Assembly (NCBI GenBank): GCA_943369525.1
Contig: CALRNL020000001.1
Coordinates: 434,001 to 498,000, forward strand
Reading direction: 5' to 3'
Source: BAIKAL-G1 sp943369525
GTDB taxonomy: Bacteria; Cyanobacteriota; Cyanobacteriia; PCC-6307; Cyanobiaceae
Length of the DNA: 64,000 bases
Positions 42,117 through 51,552 of this stretch are shown here, in pieces. Each line of letters opens with the position of its first letter. Positions within the stretch are counted from its first letter, which is position 1. The notes under the pieces were generated by a model. It saw nothing but the letters and a program-made list of their open reading frames with translations. It searched no databases and had not been told where the DNA came from. The position numbers and the translations under genes are program-made.

Positions 42117-43297
42117 CCTGGAGCAAGGCCATCCAGGATGGCGCAGGCGGCCCGGCCGGTGACCCCTGGGTCGCCCAACTCCTGGCGCAACCGTTCGTAG
42201 CCGGCGCTGATCCGTTGGCGCGCCGGGCCGGTGGGATCGAGCAGGGGCAGGGCCTCGGCCACGATCGCCTCCACGGTGAGGTCATCCTGCAGCAGCTCAC
42301 TGAGCAACCGCTCCCCCAGCACCAGATTGACCGGCGAGATGTGGTCCACCCGGAAATGGAGGAGGTGGCGGGCCAGCCAGGCCGTGGGCCGACTGACCCG
42401 ATAGCCCACCACCTGGGGCACGCCGCGCAGGGCCAGCTCCAGGTTCACCGTGCCCGATTTGGTTAGGGCCAGATCGGCGGCGGCGCAGAGGTCGGGCCGC
42501 AGCCGGTCTGCATCGGCCGCCGGCACCACCTGGGCGTCCAGGCCCGCCTGGGCCAGCAGGGTTTCCAGCAGGGGTTCAAAGGCGGCCTGGCCGGCTGGCA
42601 CCATCACCTTGAGACCGGGGGTGCGGCGCTGCAATTCGGCCGCCGCCGCCGCCAGGGGCGGCACCAGGTAGCGCAATTCCTGGGTGCGGGAGGCAGGCAA
42701 CAGCAACAGCAACCGCTCACCTTCGGCCAGGCCCAGTCGCTGGCGCGCCCCATCCCGATCGGGCAACTCCGAGAGGGTGTCGAGCAACGGATGGCCCACC
42801 CAGAGCACATCGGCGCCGCGCTCGCCATAGAAGCGGGCCTCCTCCGGGAAGATCGCCAGGATGCGATCCGTGAAGCCCAGCAGGCGCATGGTGCCGCCCT
42901 CACCGAGGCGGAAGGCCCATTCCTGGGGGGCGATGTAGTAGTGGATCGGCACCTGGGGGAAGCGCTTCTTAATGCGCAGGCCCAAGTTGATGTTGGCCCC
43001 CATGTAGTCGATCAGGACCACCCCATCGGGCGGCACCTCATCGAGCCAGCGATCCACCCGCCGCTGCAGGCGCAGGGTGGGCCAAACCAGGGGCAGCGCC
43101 TCCCACAGGCCAATGGCGCCCATGGGCGCCGTGTTCGCCAGCAGGCGGGCCCCGGCCCGCTCCATGCGTTCGCCGCCCAGGGCGACGATCTCAAGCGGGA
43201 TGCCGCGGCGCCCGGCCTCCCGGCGCAGGGCGGTCACCAGTAAGCCCCCCTGCAGGTCACCGGAGACTTCGCCGGTGCTGATCAGCAGGCGCCTCAT
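42113..43297 (-). CDS. lpxB: Lipid-A-disaccharide synthase
   Basis: Joins UDP-2,3-diacylglucosamine and lipid X to the lipid A disaccharide. The 394-residue GT-B-like enzyme has ISTGEVSGDLQG at the start, the GHPLLDTLSELPD motif, LLLLPASRTQELR in the second half and LTKSGTVNLELAL. The ATG at 43297 overlaps the lpxA stop (ATGA), and its own end overlaps the exported msrA gene, so these three are translationally coupled. Confidence 0.95.
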   Translation of the reverse strand: MRRLLISTGEVSGDLQGGLLVTALRREAGRRGIPLEIVALGGERMERAGARLLANTAPMGAIGLWEALPLVWPTLRLQRRVDRWLDEVPPDGVVLIDYMGANINLGLRIKKRFPQVPIHYYIAPQEWAFRLGEGGTMRLLGFTDRILAIFPEEARFYGERGADVLWVGHPLLDTLSELPDRDGARQRLGLAEGERLLLLLPASRTQELRYLVPPLAAAAAELQRRTPGLKVMVPAGQAAFEPLLETLLAQAGLDAQVVPAADADRLRPDLCAAADLALTKSGTVNLELALRGVPQVVGYRVSRPTAWLARHLLHFRVDHISPVNLVLGERLLSELLQDDLTVEAIVAEALPLLDPTGPARQRISAGYERLRQELGDPGVTGRAACAILDGLAPG

Positions 43298-44157
43298 GGA
43301 CGCTGGGCCGGCAGGGGGCCCCGGCGACCGGGGCTGATCGAGGCCACGAGAAAGTCACACAGTTCCTGGGCGGCCGGCAGCAGCTCCTGGGCTTGGACCG
43401 CCACCAGGGCCTCCGCCAGGACCCGATCGCTGCGGTAAAGCTGGCTCCAGACCTCCTGTAACTGGCGGGCTTCGGCGCCGCCCTCCTTGGCGGCCAGGCC
43501 GCTGCGCTTGATGCCAATGCGGTTGAGACCCCGCACCCGGCCGGGGTGGCCCTCCACCACCGAGAAGGGCGGCACATCGCGATCGATGCGGCTCATGCCA
43601 CCCACCATGGCCATGGTGCCGATGTGGACGAACTGGTGAATGCCCAGCACGCCGCCAATCACGGCCCGATCCCCAATCACCACATGGCCGGCCACGGCCA
43701 CCCCGTTAGCGATCACGATCCGATCACCCAGATGGCAGTTGTGGCCCAGGTGGCTATAGGCCATCAGCAGGTTGCTGCTGCCAATGCGGGTCTGCTCGCC
43801 ATCGGCCGTAGCCCGGTTGATCGTGACGCACTCGCGGATGCTGTTGTCGTCGCCGATCACAACCTCGGTCGGGGCACCGTTGTACTTGAGGTCCTGGGGT
43901 TCGAGGCCAATACAGGCCCCGGGGAAAATGCGGTTGCGGCTCCCCATGCTCACCCGGCCATCGATCACCACGTGGGGACCGATGCGACTGCCAGGGCCAA
44001 TCGTCACCTCCGGGCCAATGACCGCATAGGGGCCGATATCCACGCCAACGCCCAGTTCGGCCTTGGGATCGACCACGGCGGTGGGATGGATCCGCGTCTG
44101 GAGGCTGTCGCCATCCATGGTGGAAGGGGCGGTGGAAGGGGCGGTGGAACTGGTCAT
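43294..44157 (-). CDS. lpxA: UDP-N-acetylglucosamine acyltransferase
   Basis: First step of lipid A synthesis. The left-handed beta-helix is evident as hexapeptide repeats (IGPYAVIGPEVTIGPGSRIG), the catalytic His lies in AYSHLGHNCHLGD, and the helical tail begins RGLNRIGIKRSG. 287 residues; the N-terminal 13 (Ser/Thr/Pro-rich) may be absent if translation starts at ATG 44118. It lies 5 bp past fabZ. Confidence 0.95.
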   Translation of the reverse strand: MTSSTAPSTAPSTMDGDSLQTRIHPTAVVDPKAELGVGVDIGPYAVIGPEVTIGPGSRIGPHVVIDGRVSMGSRNRIFPGACIGLEPQDLKYNGAPTEVVIGDDNSIRECVTINRATADGEQTRIGSSNLLMAYSHLGHNCHLGDRIVIANGVAVAGHVVIGDRAVIGGVLGIHQFVHIGTMAMVGGMSRIDRDVPPFSVVEGHPGRVRGLNRIGIKRSGLAAKEGGAEARQLQEVWSQLYRSDRVLAEALVAVQAQELLPAAQELCDFLVASISPGRRGPLPAQRP

Positions 44158-44162
44158 GCCGT

Positions 44163-44771
44163 TCAGTCCACCAGGGAGAACATCAGCTCCCCCGAACAGA
44201 CCAGTTCGCCCTCCACGGTGGCTTGGGCCCTTACTTTGCCAAACCGCTTCCGTTTGATGCTGATCAGCTCACAACGGATCCGTAGTTGGTCGCCGGGCAC
44301 CACCGGCCGGCGAAAGCGCACGCCATCGATACCCGCGAACACAAACAGCCCCTTGGGCAGGTCCGGCATTTGGGTGACGATCAGGCCACCGACCTGGGCC
44401 ATGGCCTCAACAATCAACACGCCGGGCATCAGCGGCCGCCCGGGGAAATGGCCCTGGAATTGGGGCTCGTTGAAGGTGACGTTCTTAATCGCCTCGGCAC
44501 TCTTGCCAGGCTCGTGGGCAATCACCCGGTCCACCAGGGCAAAGGGATAGCGATGGGGCAGCAGGCCGAGGACCTGCTCGCAGGTGAGCACGACGCCAGG
44601 GGAGCCCCCCCCAGGGGCAGGCTGGGCCCCAGGGTCAGACGCCAGGGACGCGTCCGTACTCCCCTCCCCTCCAGGGAGTCGGGCTCCAGGGCCCAGGTCG
44701 CCTGATGCCAAGGAGCTGGTGGACCCAGGAGCTGGAACCAGGGTCTGGGCGGCGGAATCGATCAAGGGCAT
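44163..44771 (-). CDS. fabZ: 3-hydroxyacyl-[ACP] dehydratase FabZ with N-terminal extension
   Basis: Dehydrates 3-hydroxyacyl-ACP in fatty acid elongation. The hot-dog fold carries the catalytic His in LLPHRYPFALVDRV and Glu in GVLIVEAMAQVGG, plus HFPGRPLMPG. The core is about 145 residues, as usual, but the ORF starts about 57 residues earlier with a Pro/Gly/Ser/Ala-rich segment. Its ATG overlaps the lpxC stop by one base (TGATG), so the extended start is structurally supported by coupling. Confidence 0.92.
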   Translation of the reverse strand: MPLIDSAAQTLVPAPGSTSSLASGDLGPGARLPGGEGSTDASLASDPGAQPAPGGGSPGVVLTCEQVLGLLPHRYPFALVDRVIAHEPGKSAEAIKNVTFNEPQFQGHFPGRPLMPGVLIVEAMAQVGGLIVTQMPDLPKGLFVFAGIDGVRFRRPVVPGDQLRIRCELISIKRKRFGKVRAQATVEGELVCSGELMFSLVD

Positions 44772-45631
44772 CAGTGGTCAGGGGAACTGGGGCGGCGGCG
44801 GGCCAGGGCGGCGGCCAGGGCGGTATGGAGCCCATGGGAGCCCCGGTAGGCGAACACCTGGGCCTGGGGTAACCCCACCAGGGCCAGATCCCCCAGCAGA
44901 TCCAGGAGCTTATGGCGCACCGGTTCATCGTGAAAACGCAGTGGCGGGTTAAGCCAGTGGTCGCCATCGCAAACCAGGGCGTTATCAAGGCCGCCCCCTT
45001 GGATCAGGCCGGCAGCACGAAGCTGCTCGATCTGGTCGCGGAAACCGAAAGTGCGGGCCGGGGCGATCTGCTCGACAAAGGCCTGGGGCGTGAGCTCAAG
45101 GCTGAAGAACTGCTGGCCGATGGCCGGCTGGCTGAAGGCGATGGCGGCCGCAAGGCGGGGCCGATCACTGGGCAGGGCCGTGGCAAAACTCAGGCCCTGC
45201 TGAAGGGTGATCGGCCCCTCGAGGACCTGCAGGGCCTGCCGAGGCCCCAGCTGCCGCAGGCCGGCGGCGGCGATCGCCTCCACCCAGGGCAAAGCCGAGC
45301 CATCCAACAGGGGAATTTCATGGCCCTCCACCAGGATGGTCACCTGGCTGAGCCCCACCCCCGCCAGGGCCGCCAGCAGGTGTTCCACCGTCGCCAGGCG
45401 GCGTTGGTCGAACTGCAGGGCTGTGCAGAGCTGGGTGTCGGCCACCTGGGCCGGATCGAGCTGGATCAGGGACCGGTCAGCCCCATCGAGCCAGCCGACG
45501 CGAAAGCCCGGCAGCTCCGCCGGCTCCAATCGCACCCGGGCCGCACTGCCGCTATGGAGGCCAATGCCCTGCAGCTCCACCGGGGCTGCCAGGGTATAGG
45601 CCGAGCCGTAATCCCCAGGCCACTGGCTCAC
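44771..45631 (-). CDS. lpxC: UDP-3-O-acyl-N-acetylglucosamine deacetylase
   Basis: Zinc deacetylase, the committed step of lipid A. Zinc ligands are seen in VEHLLAALAG (His), and in the EPVRHKLLDLLGDL block (His and Asp). 286 residues. Start GTG at 45631 overlaps the bamA stop (TAGTG). Its stop overlaps the fabZ start. Confidence 0.95.
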   Translation of the reverse strand: MSQWPGDYGSAYTLAAPVELQGIGLHSGSAARVRLEPAELPGFRVGWLDGADRSLIQLDPAQVADTQLCTALQFDQRRLATVEHLLAALAGVGLSQVTILVEGHEIPLLDGSALPWVEAIAAAGLRQLGPRQALQVLEGPITLQQGLSFATALPSDRPRLAAAIAFSQPAIGQQFFSLELTPQAFVEQIAPARTFGFRDQIEQLRAAGLIQGGGLDNALVCDGDHWLNPPLRFHDEPVRHKLLDLLGDLALVGLPQAQVFAYRGSHGLHTALAAALARRRPSSPDH

Positions 45632-48084
45632 TAGAACTTCCAGCCCACGCCCAGGTTGAAGCGCCAGTTACTGGTGAAGTCCTGGCTGGCCACCTCTAGG
45701 CGCAGGGGGCCAACGGGGGTGGAAAGGATGAGGCCGGTGCCCACCGAGAAGCCCGAGCCGGGTTTGCCCAAAATGCCGCCGGGGTTACCCGGCACATTGC
45801 CCTGGGTGCCAAAGGCCGTGCCCGCATCAGCAAACAGCTCCCCGCTGACGATGCTGAAGATTGGGAAGCGATATTCGAGCGTGGCCTCGCCGTAGCTGGT
45901 GCCCACACCCATGTTGCAGTCGTAGAAGCCGCGCACGGAGTTGGAGCCACCCAAACAGAAGGCCTCATAGGGCGGAATCGTGCCCACATTGGCGCCGGCA
46001 GAGACTTGGAATGCCAGGGCCTGCTTGCAATCGGCGGCTTCGCCCTTCTTCGGCCGGCAACCCTTAAAGACGCGCAGCCAATTCACTGGGAAATACTGGG
46101 TATAACTGGCCCGCACCCGGTTAAAGGTGGGCGAATCGGGACCCACGGAGACGAATTGCTCGGTGCCAAGGCTCAGGAAGTTACCGGCGGTGGGGTTACG
46201 GGCATCGTTGAGCGTGTTGCGGGTTGCCGCCACCCGCAGGCCCAGAAGTTGGTTGCTATTGGCGCAGTTATAGGCAATGCAAATCACATTGCTAGTGGTG
46301 GTACTGCCGCCGTTGAAGTTGGTGGAGGCCACGCCATAGGGCATGGTCTGACCAGTGAAATTCATCGGCGTAGCTTCCTGAACACTCAGGCCCATCACCA
46401 GGGTCCAAGGTGCTTTCTTAAAGGGATTACCGCCATTGAGGGGCCGCACCAGCTGGAGGTTGCCGCCGAGCCGCTGGATAGCAATCAGGTTGCCATCCAA
46501 GGCAAACCAATTATTATTGACGCCATTGGGACCAAAGCTATTATTGCTTGCATTGGCAGCCCTGGCGGCGCCCACCGAGTTATAGGTTAGGCCAGCAGGA
46601 TTATTCGAGGAGTAAATATTGTAAGCAGAAGCATTCGATGGAGCGCTATAGAAGCCGCTCGAGACATTGGATACCGTATTAAAACTACCGTTGTTCTGGC
46701 TCTGGAAGATCTGGGGAACTTCGCGGCTCAGGAAAATACGGGCCCGGAAGGCGGTGCGATATTTATCACCCTTAATCCAAGGATCGGTGAAGGAGATGTC
46801 AGTGAGGCCGCCGTATTGGCCGTAGGTGAAGTTGAAAGTGGTGTCCCAGGCCCGGCCCCTAAGGTTGCTATCGGATAACTGCACCTGGCCGAACACGCCC
46901 TGGCTCTGGCTATAGCCCAGGCCGCCTGAGAGGGAGCCGGTGGATTGCTCGGTGATCCCTAGCACCACCGTGACCGTGCCGGGGGCTTCGGGCAGGGGCT
47001 TGAGGGTCACCTTGACATCGCCAAACAGGCCGGTGGCGTAAAGGCGCTTGATGTCTTCTTCCAGGCGGCGACGGTTGAAACTGTCGCCGGCCTTGGTGGC
47101 CAATTCCCGGGTCACCACCCAGAGCTTGGTTTTGCCCTTGATCGGCCGGCCCTTGGCGTCGGTGGAGGATCCCTCCTTATCAACGAATTGAATCTCGATA
47201 GCGGCCACGGTGCCCTCGTTCACCGTCAGTTGCACCACCCCCTGGGCGGTCACCTTGGAGGGGCCCGTAACCCGGGCCAGGGAATAGCCCTGGTCGCTAT
47301 ACCACTTCTGCAGGTCCTGGAGGCGTCCCTGCAGGGTGTTGAGGTTGAGGGTCTTGCCGTAATCGGAGGCGAAGGTATCGGGGATCAAGGTGGCGGGCAG
47401 CTTCGCCTTGCCCCCTTCCAGCTCCACCTTGGTGAGCACCGGGTTGGGGGCCACCGTCACCAGCAGCCGCACCCCCAGGGGCCCGTCCTGGGGCTGGATG
47501 CGCACGTCGGCAAACCAGCCACTGGCATAGATGGCGGAGAGGTCATTGCGCAGCTCACTGCGGGTCACCTGGGTGCCCGGCCGGGTGGCCATGGCGTCGT
47601 AGACGGCCAGCTCGAGCCGCTCCCGTTCCGGATGCTGCTCCAGCCCCTTGACGACCACTTCACTGATGAGAACCTTCGGCTCACTGGGAGGCCCGGACTC
47701 GGGAGCCTGGCTGGCGGCCGGGGCAGCCGGGGCGACCGGCGCGGAGGCTGCACTGGCGGGGGCTGCACCCGGTTTGCCGACCCCAGGCTTAACCAATCCA
47801 GGTTTGGGAGCCCCGGGCTGGCGCGTTGGAGCGGCCGCTGAAGGGCTGGCCCCCGCCCTGGCGGCCCCCTTCGGCGATTGGGCCGATGGGCTCGGCGCAG
47901 CCACTGGAGAACTGGGCTTCACTGCCGAGGAGCTGGCCGGGGCCGCTTGGGAGGGGGTCGCCGAACCCGGGGCCGCCTGGCCCGGACTCACCAGGCCGGC
48001 GGCCAGTAGGGGCAGGCTCGCGGCGAGTCCCAGGGGGCCGCCGAAGCGGTTGGGACGGTTCCTGCCGTGAAGGAGGCCTGCCAT
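45631..48084 (-). CDS. bamA: Outer membrane assembly protein BamA/Omp85
   Basis: An 817-residue Omp85 protein that folds beta-barrels into the outer membrane. A signal peptide (LGLAASLPLLAAGLVSPGQA) is followed by a Pro/Ala/Ser/Gly-rich linker of about 110 residues, three POTRA domains (about 150-420; the first begins EVVVKGLEQHPE) and a barrel with the lid motif region VRGFYDCNMG and a terminal Phe (NLGVGWKF), needed for its own insertion. The start is the ATG at 48084; an upstream frame lies in purC sequence. Three POTRA domains are typical of cyanobacteria. It precedes and overlaps lpxC. Confidence 0.93.
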   Translation of the reverse strand: MAGLLHGRNRPNRFGGPLGLAASLPLLAAGLVSPGQAAPGSATPSQAAPASSSAVKPSSPVAAPSPSAQSPKGAARAGASPSAAAPTRQPGAPKPGLVKPGVGKPGAAPASAASAPVAPAAPAASQAPESGPPSEPKVLISEVVVKGLEQHPERERLELAVYDAMATRPGTQVTRSELRNDLSAIYASGWFADVRIQPQDGPLGVRLLVTVAPNPVLTKVELEGGKAKLPATLIPDTFASDYGKTLNLNTLQGRLQDLQKWYSDQGYSLARVTGPSKVTAQGVVQLTVNEGTVAAIEIQFVDKEGSSTDAKGRPIKGKTKLWVVTRELATKAGDSFNRRRLEEDIKRLYATGLFGDVKVTLKPLPEAPGTVTVVLGITEQSTGSLSGGLGYSQSQGVFGQVQLSDSNLRGRAWDTTFNFTYGQYGGLTDISFTDPWIKGDKYRTAFRARIFLSREVPQIFQSQNNGSFNTVSNVSSGFYSAPSNASAYNIYSSNNPAGLTYNSVGAARAANASNNSFGPNGVNNNWFALDGNLIAIQRLGGNLQLVRPLNGGNPFKKAPWTLVMGLSVQEATPMNFTGQTMPYGVASTNFNGGSTTTSNVICIAYNCANSNQLLGLRVAATRNTLNDARNPTAGNFLSLGTEQFVSVGPDSPTFNRVRASYTQYFPVNWLRVFKGCRPKKGEAADCKQALAFQVSAGANVGTIPPYEAFCLGGSNSVRGFYDCNMGVGTSYGEATLEYRFPIFSIVSGELFADAGTAFGTQGNVPGNPGGILGKPGSGFSVGTGLILSTPVGPLRLEVASQDFTSNWRFNLGVGWKF

Positions 48085-48127
48085 GGGAGGGGGGTGAGTG
48101 CGGCGGCGCCGCAAAGTTCCGCCGACC

Positions 48128-48883
48128 TTACCTGTAGGTGCGGGGTTCCGGGCAGGCCCCTTGGACCCGTTTGCAGACCTCCCCGTAGGCCTCGACCACA
48201 CCGCCCAGGTCCTGGCGGAAGCGGTCCTTGTCCAAAATCCGATCGCTGAGGTCGACCACCTGGGTGTTCCATAAACGGCAGGTGTCGGGGCTGATTTCAT
48301 CGGCCAGCAGCAATTCACCACTGGCAGCGAAGCCCAGCTCGATTTTGAAATCGACCAACTCCAGCTCCAGGCCTGCAAAAAATGGACGCAGCACCCCATT
48401 CACCTGACGCGCCAGCGCTTCGAGGCGCTGGCGCTGCTCTGGCGTGAGCAGGCCCAGCCGCTCCAAGCGCGCCTCACTCAAGAAGGGATCGCCCAGGGAA
48501 TCGTCCTTGTAGTAGAGGTCCAACAGGGGCGGCTCCAGGGCCGCGCCGGCGGCGATCGGCAGCTGCTTGCACAGGGAGCCGGCCGCCACGTTGCGAATCA
48601 CCACCTCCACCGGCACGATCTGGACGGGCCGCACCAGCATCCAGTTACTGCCGTCGAGCCCCAGGTAGTGGGTGGGCACCCCCTGGCGCTCGAGCAGCTC
48701 AAACAACAGGGCCGAAATCCGGCAGTTGAGGGCCCCTTTGCCGGCGAGCTGGGCCTTTTTAAGGGCATTGAAGGCGGTGGCGTCATCCTTAAATTCCACC
48801 GCCACCACATCGCTCTGGTCGGTCTGGAAGACCCGCTTGGCCTTGCCCTCATGGAGCAGGGGTCCGAGGCTGTAGCTGGTCAT
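48128..48883 (-). CDS. purC: Phosphoribosylaminoimidazole-succinocarboxamide synthase
   Basis: SAICAR synthetase in purine synthesis, 251 residues. It starts LLHEGKAKRVFQTD with the ATP-binding region and has LVDFKIELGF and LADEISPDTCRLW, the classic active-site segments. The ATG at 48883 gives the family start; upstream sequence in this frame is low complexity. bamA starts 44 bp past its stop. Confidence 0.95.
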   Translation of the reverse strand: MTSYSLGPLLHEGKAKRVFQTDQSDVVAVEFKDDATAFNALKKAQLAGKGALNCRISALLFELLERQGVPTHYLGLDGSNWMLVRPVQIVPVEVVIRNVAAGSLCKQLPIAAGAALEPPLLDLYYKDDSLGDPFLSEARLERLGLLTPEQRQRLEALARQVNGVLRPFFAGLELELVDFKIELGFAASGELLLADEISPDTCRLWNTQVVDLSDRILDKDRFRQDLGGVVEAYGEVCKRVQGACPEPRTYR

Positions 48884-49002
48884 GGCTGGCGGGTAACGAC
48901 TGGTGGACGGGGCTGCTGGACGGGGCTGGATGAACGACGTGAGGTGGACTCCGTTCGGTGACTGGGCTAGGGGATGCCAGTTGGGTTCGTGGCCAGGGGG
49001 AT

Positions 49003-50175
49003 TTAAGGCGGCGAGGCGGCATGACTGCCCTGCTGGCGGGGGGAGCGCAACTGCTGCTCCAGTTGCTGCTGGCGGGCCAGCCCCAGGGAATCCTGGCGCC
49101 CGTCCACTTGGCGCCCGTAAACTTGGCGTCCAAAAGCCTGGCGTCCAACGGCCTGGCGGCCCAACTGCCATTCACCGTAGGCATCGTCGATGCGGCGGCT
49201 GAGGCGGAGGAAACGCTCGCTCGGCCGATCGGCTTGGGCGCCAGCGGCCAAGAGCAGGGCCCGTTGGTCGCGCAACAACTCCGCCGCCAGGCCCCAGGCC
49301 CCAGCGGCGGCGGCCTGGTCGAGGGCCGTTTCGAGCAACTGGTTGCGCTCCTGCAGGGGCAGACGCACGAGCAGGGCCGCTGCCCGCTGGAGCCGCTCGG
49401 CGCCGAGCGCCCCTTGGGGGCGGGCCGCCAGCAGGGCCGCCGCCGCCTGCTGGTCCTCGCCCAACACCACCAGGTGGTCGGCGAGCACATCCAGGGCGGG
49501 CCGGCTGATCCGGCTGCCATCGCGGCGCACCAGCAGGGTGAGGGCCAGGCCGTCGAGGCTGGCCAGGCGACCCTCGGCTAGGCGCAGCAGGGCCGCCGCC
49601 GCCAGCCGGTGGTGGAGGCCGGCGTCGGCGGCCCGCCATTGGGCCAGCAACCAGAGGCTGCGCTCGGTCCCGGGGGCCGGCCCGTAGCGGTTGAGCACGT
49701 TGAGGGCGTCGTCGGGGGCGCGGCAGCCCAGCAGGGCCTCGGCATTGGCCAACACCACCGCCAGGGGCTGGGGCGCTGGCTTGACCGCCAGCAGGCGCAG
49801 CCGCAAGGCCTGCAGGGATTCCCCCTGGTCGGCCCGAGCGGCCTGGAGGCAGGCCCGGTTGAGGATGGCCAGGTCCCTACTGGTCAGCACACTTTTGGGC
49901 AGAGCACTGGGGAGGCCCCGCCCTAGCGGTGCCCCTGGATCCCGCAAGCGCCCGAATCGGGTCGGTTGGGCAGCAGCCGTAGGCGTGGGGGACGCCTGGG
50001 ACGCTGCCGATGGGGATGGCGCCGCCTGGGATAGGGCTGTCTCGGCCCCCAGCGGCTGCCCGGCCGCCGACCGGAGCGCCGCCAGGCCCACAAGCAGCCC
50101 TTGCGTCAACAGGGCACACCCGAACCAACCCAGCGGCGACGCACGGCGCACCGGCGAGTAAAGAGGATGGGGCAC
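49003..50175 (-). CDS. Hypothetical protein with helical-repeat body and short tandem repeats
   Basis: About 390 residues, start GTG at 50175. A hydrophobic segment (WFGCALLTQGLLVGLAAL, about 17-34) may be a signal or anchor; a Pro/Ser/Ala linker follows. The main part is helical with repeated Ala/Leu blocks (DDALNVLNRYGPAPGTERSL; LAAELLRDQRALLLAAG) suggestive of TPR-like helices. The C-terminus has five 5-residue repeats (GRQAV, GRQAF, GRQVY, GRQVD, GRQDS). The family was not recognised. It is transcribed toward purC and diverges from purD with 68 bp between starts. Confidence 0.65.
   Translation of the reverse strand: MPHPLYSPVRRASPLGWFGCALLTQGLLVGLAALRSAAGQPLGAETALSQAAPSPSAASQASPTPTAAAQPTRFGRLRDPGAPLGRGLPSALPKSVLTSRDLAILNRACLQAARADQGESLQALRLRLLAVKPAPQPLAVVLANAEALLGCRAPDDALNVLNRYGPAPGTERSLWLLAQWRAADAGLHHRLAAAALLRLAEGRLASLDGLALTLLVRRDGSRISRPALDVLADHLVVLGEDQQAAAALLAARPQGALGAERLQRAAALLVRLPLQERNQLLETALDQAAAAGAWGLAAELLRDQRALLLAAGAQADRPSERFLRLSRRIDDAYGEWQLGRQAVGRQAFGRQVYGRQVDGRQDSLGLARQQQLEQQLRSPRQQGSHAASPP
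49093..49167. repeat. 15-bp coding tandem repeat, five units
   Basis: Units start at 49093, 49108, 49123, 49138 and 49153 and share CTGGCG at their start (TTGGCG in two). They encode the GRQxx repeats of the protein at 49003-50175. Being a multiple of three, copy-number changes keep the frame. Confidence 0.85.
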
Positions 50176-50243
50176 GGCGAAGCCTCCACGCGGCGTCAAC
50201 CTAGGGGAGGCCGCCCTCGCCCCCATCCCTTGATCCGGCTGCC

Positions 50244-51548
50244 ATGTCCGACCCGGCGACCTTGCTGAGCCCCGAGCGCGTGCTGGTGGTGGGGGGCGGC
50301 GGCCGCGAAAATGCCCTGGCCTGGGCCCTGGCCCGCAGCCAGGGCGTGGCCGCGGTGTGGGTAGCCCCGGGCAATGGCGGCACGGCCGACATCGCTGGAT
50401 GCCACCAACTGGCGATCGCCGAATCCGACGCCGATGGCCTGCTGGCGGCCTGCAGAACCCACGCCATCGACCTGGTGGTGGTGGGCCCGGAGGCGCCCCT
50501 GGCCGCCGGCCTGGCCGACCGGCTTCGGGCCGCCGGCCTGGCCGTGTTTGGCCCCGGCGCCGATGGGGCCCAGTTGGAAGCCAGTAAGCAATGGGCCAAG
50601 GCCCTGATGGTGGCCGCCGCCATCCCCACCGCCGGCTACTGGCCGGCCAGCAGCCGGGACGAAGCCCTGGCCCTGCTTGAAGCCCAGGGACGCCCCCTGG
50701 TGGTGAAGGCCGATGGCCTGGCGGCCGGCAAGGGGGTGACGGTGGCAGACAGCCTGGCGGAGACCCGCGCCGCCATTGAAGAGATTTTTGCGGGTCGCTT
50801 CGGCGGCGCTGGCGCCAGCCTGGTGCTGGAGGAGCGCACCGAGGGGCCGGAGGTGTCGGTGTTTGCCCTCTGCGACGGCCAACGCATGGTGTTGCTGCCC
50901 CCCGCCCAGGACCACAAACGCATCGGCGAAGGCGACACCGGGCCCAACACCGGCGGCATGGGGGCCTATGCGCCGGCACCCCTGCTCGATGGGGCGGCCC
51001 TGGAGACCGTGCGCCAGCAGGTGCTGGAGCCCACCCTGGCGGCCCTGAAGGCCCGCGGCATCGACTATCGGGGGGTGATCTACGCCGGCCTGATGCTCAC
51101 GGCCACGGGGATCAGCGTGATCGAGTTCAACTGCCGCTTCGGGGATCCGGAGTGCGAAACCCTGATGCCCCTACTCGGCCCGGAACTGGCCCTGGTGCTC
51201 CTCGCCTGCGCCCGCGGCCGGCTAGACCTGGCGCCGCCGCTAACGATCGCGCCCCGCTGCAGTGCCTGCGTGATCGCCGCCGCCGAGGGCTATCCGGGTG
51301 AGGTGCGCCGGGGCGATCGGATTGACAGCAGCCTGGCGAGCAGCGCCAGCCTGCAGCTCTTTCACGCCGGCAGCCAACGGCGGGCCGATGGCAGCACGGT
51401 GACCAGTGGCGGCCGGGTGCTGGCGGTGGTGGCCCAGGGCGACGACTTCGACGCCGCCTTTGCGGCCGCCTACGGAGGTCTGGCCCAAGTGCACTTTGAG
51501 GGCATGACCTACCGACGCGACATCGGTCACCAAGTGCGGCGTTCCTAG
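50244..51548 (+). CDS. purD: Phosphoribosylamine-glycine ligase
   Basis: GAR synthetase of purine synthesis, ATP-grasp fold, 434 residues. Motifs: VLVVGGGGRENALAWAL at the N-terminus, VKADGLAAGKGVTV in the ATP-grasp core, GPNTGGMGAYAP, and the metal/phosphate segment IEFNCRFGDPECE. It is followed by the NblS-like kinase 4 bp later, so the two are probably one unit; this arrangement is common in cyanobacteria. Confidence 0.95.
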   Translation: MSDPATLLSPERVLVVGGGGRENALAWALARSQGVAAVWVAPGNGGTADIAGCHQLAIAESDADGLLAACRTHAIDLVVVGPEAPLAAGLADRLRAAGLAVFGPGADGAQLEASKQWAKALMVAAAIPTAGYWPASSRDEALALLEAQGRPLVVKADGLAAGKGVTVADSLAETRAAIEEIFAGRFGGAGASLVLEERTEGPEVSVFALCDGQRMVLLPPAQDHKRIGEGDTGPNTGGMGAYAPAPLLDGAALETVRQQVLEPTLAALKARGIDYRGVIYAGLMLTATGISVIEFNCRFGDPECETLMPLLGPELALVLLACARGRLDLAPPLTIAPRCSACVIAAAEGYPGEVRRGDRIDSSLASSASLQLFHAGSQRRADGSTVTSGGRVLAVVAQGDDFDAAFAAAYGGLAQVHFEGMTYRRDIGHQVRRS

Positions 51549-51552
51549 GCTG

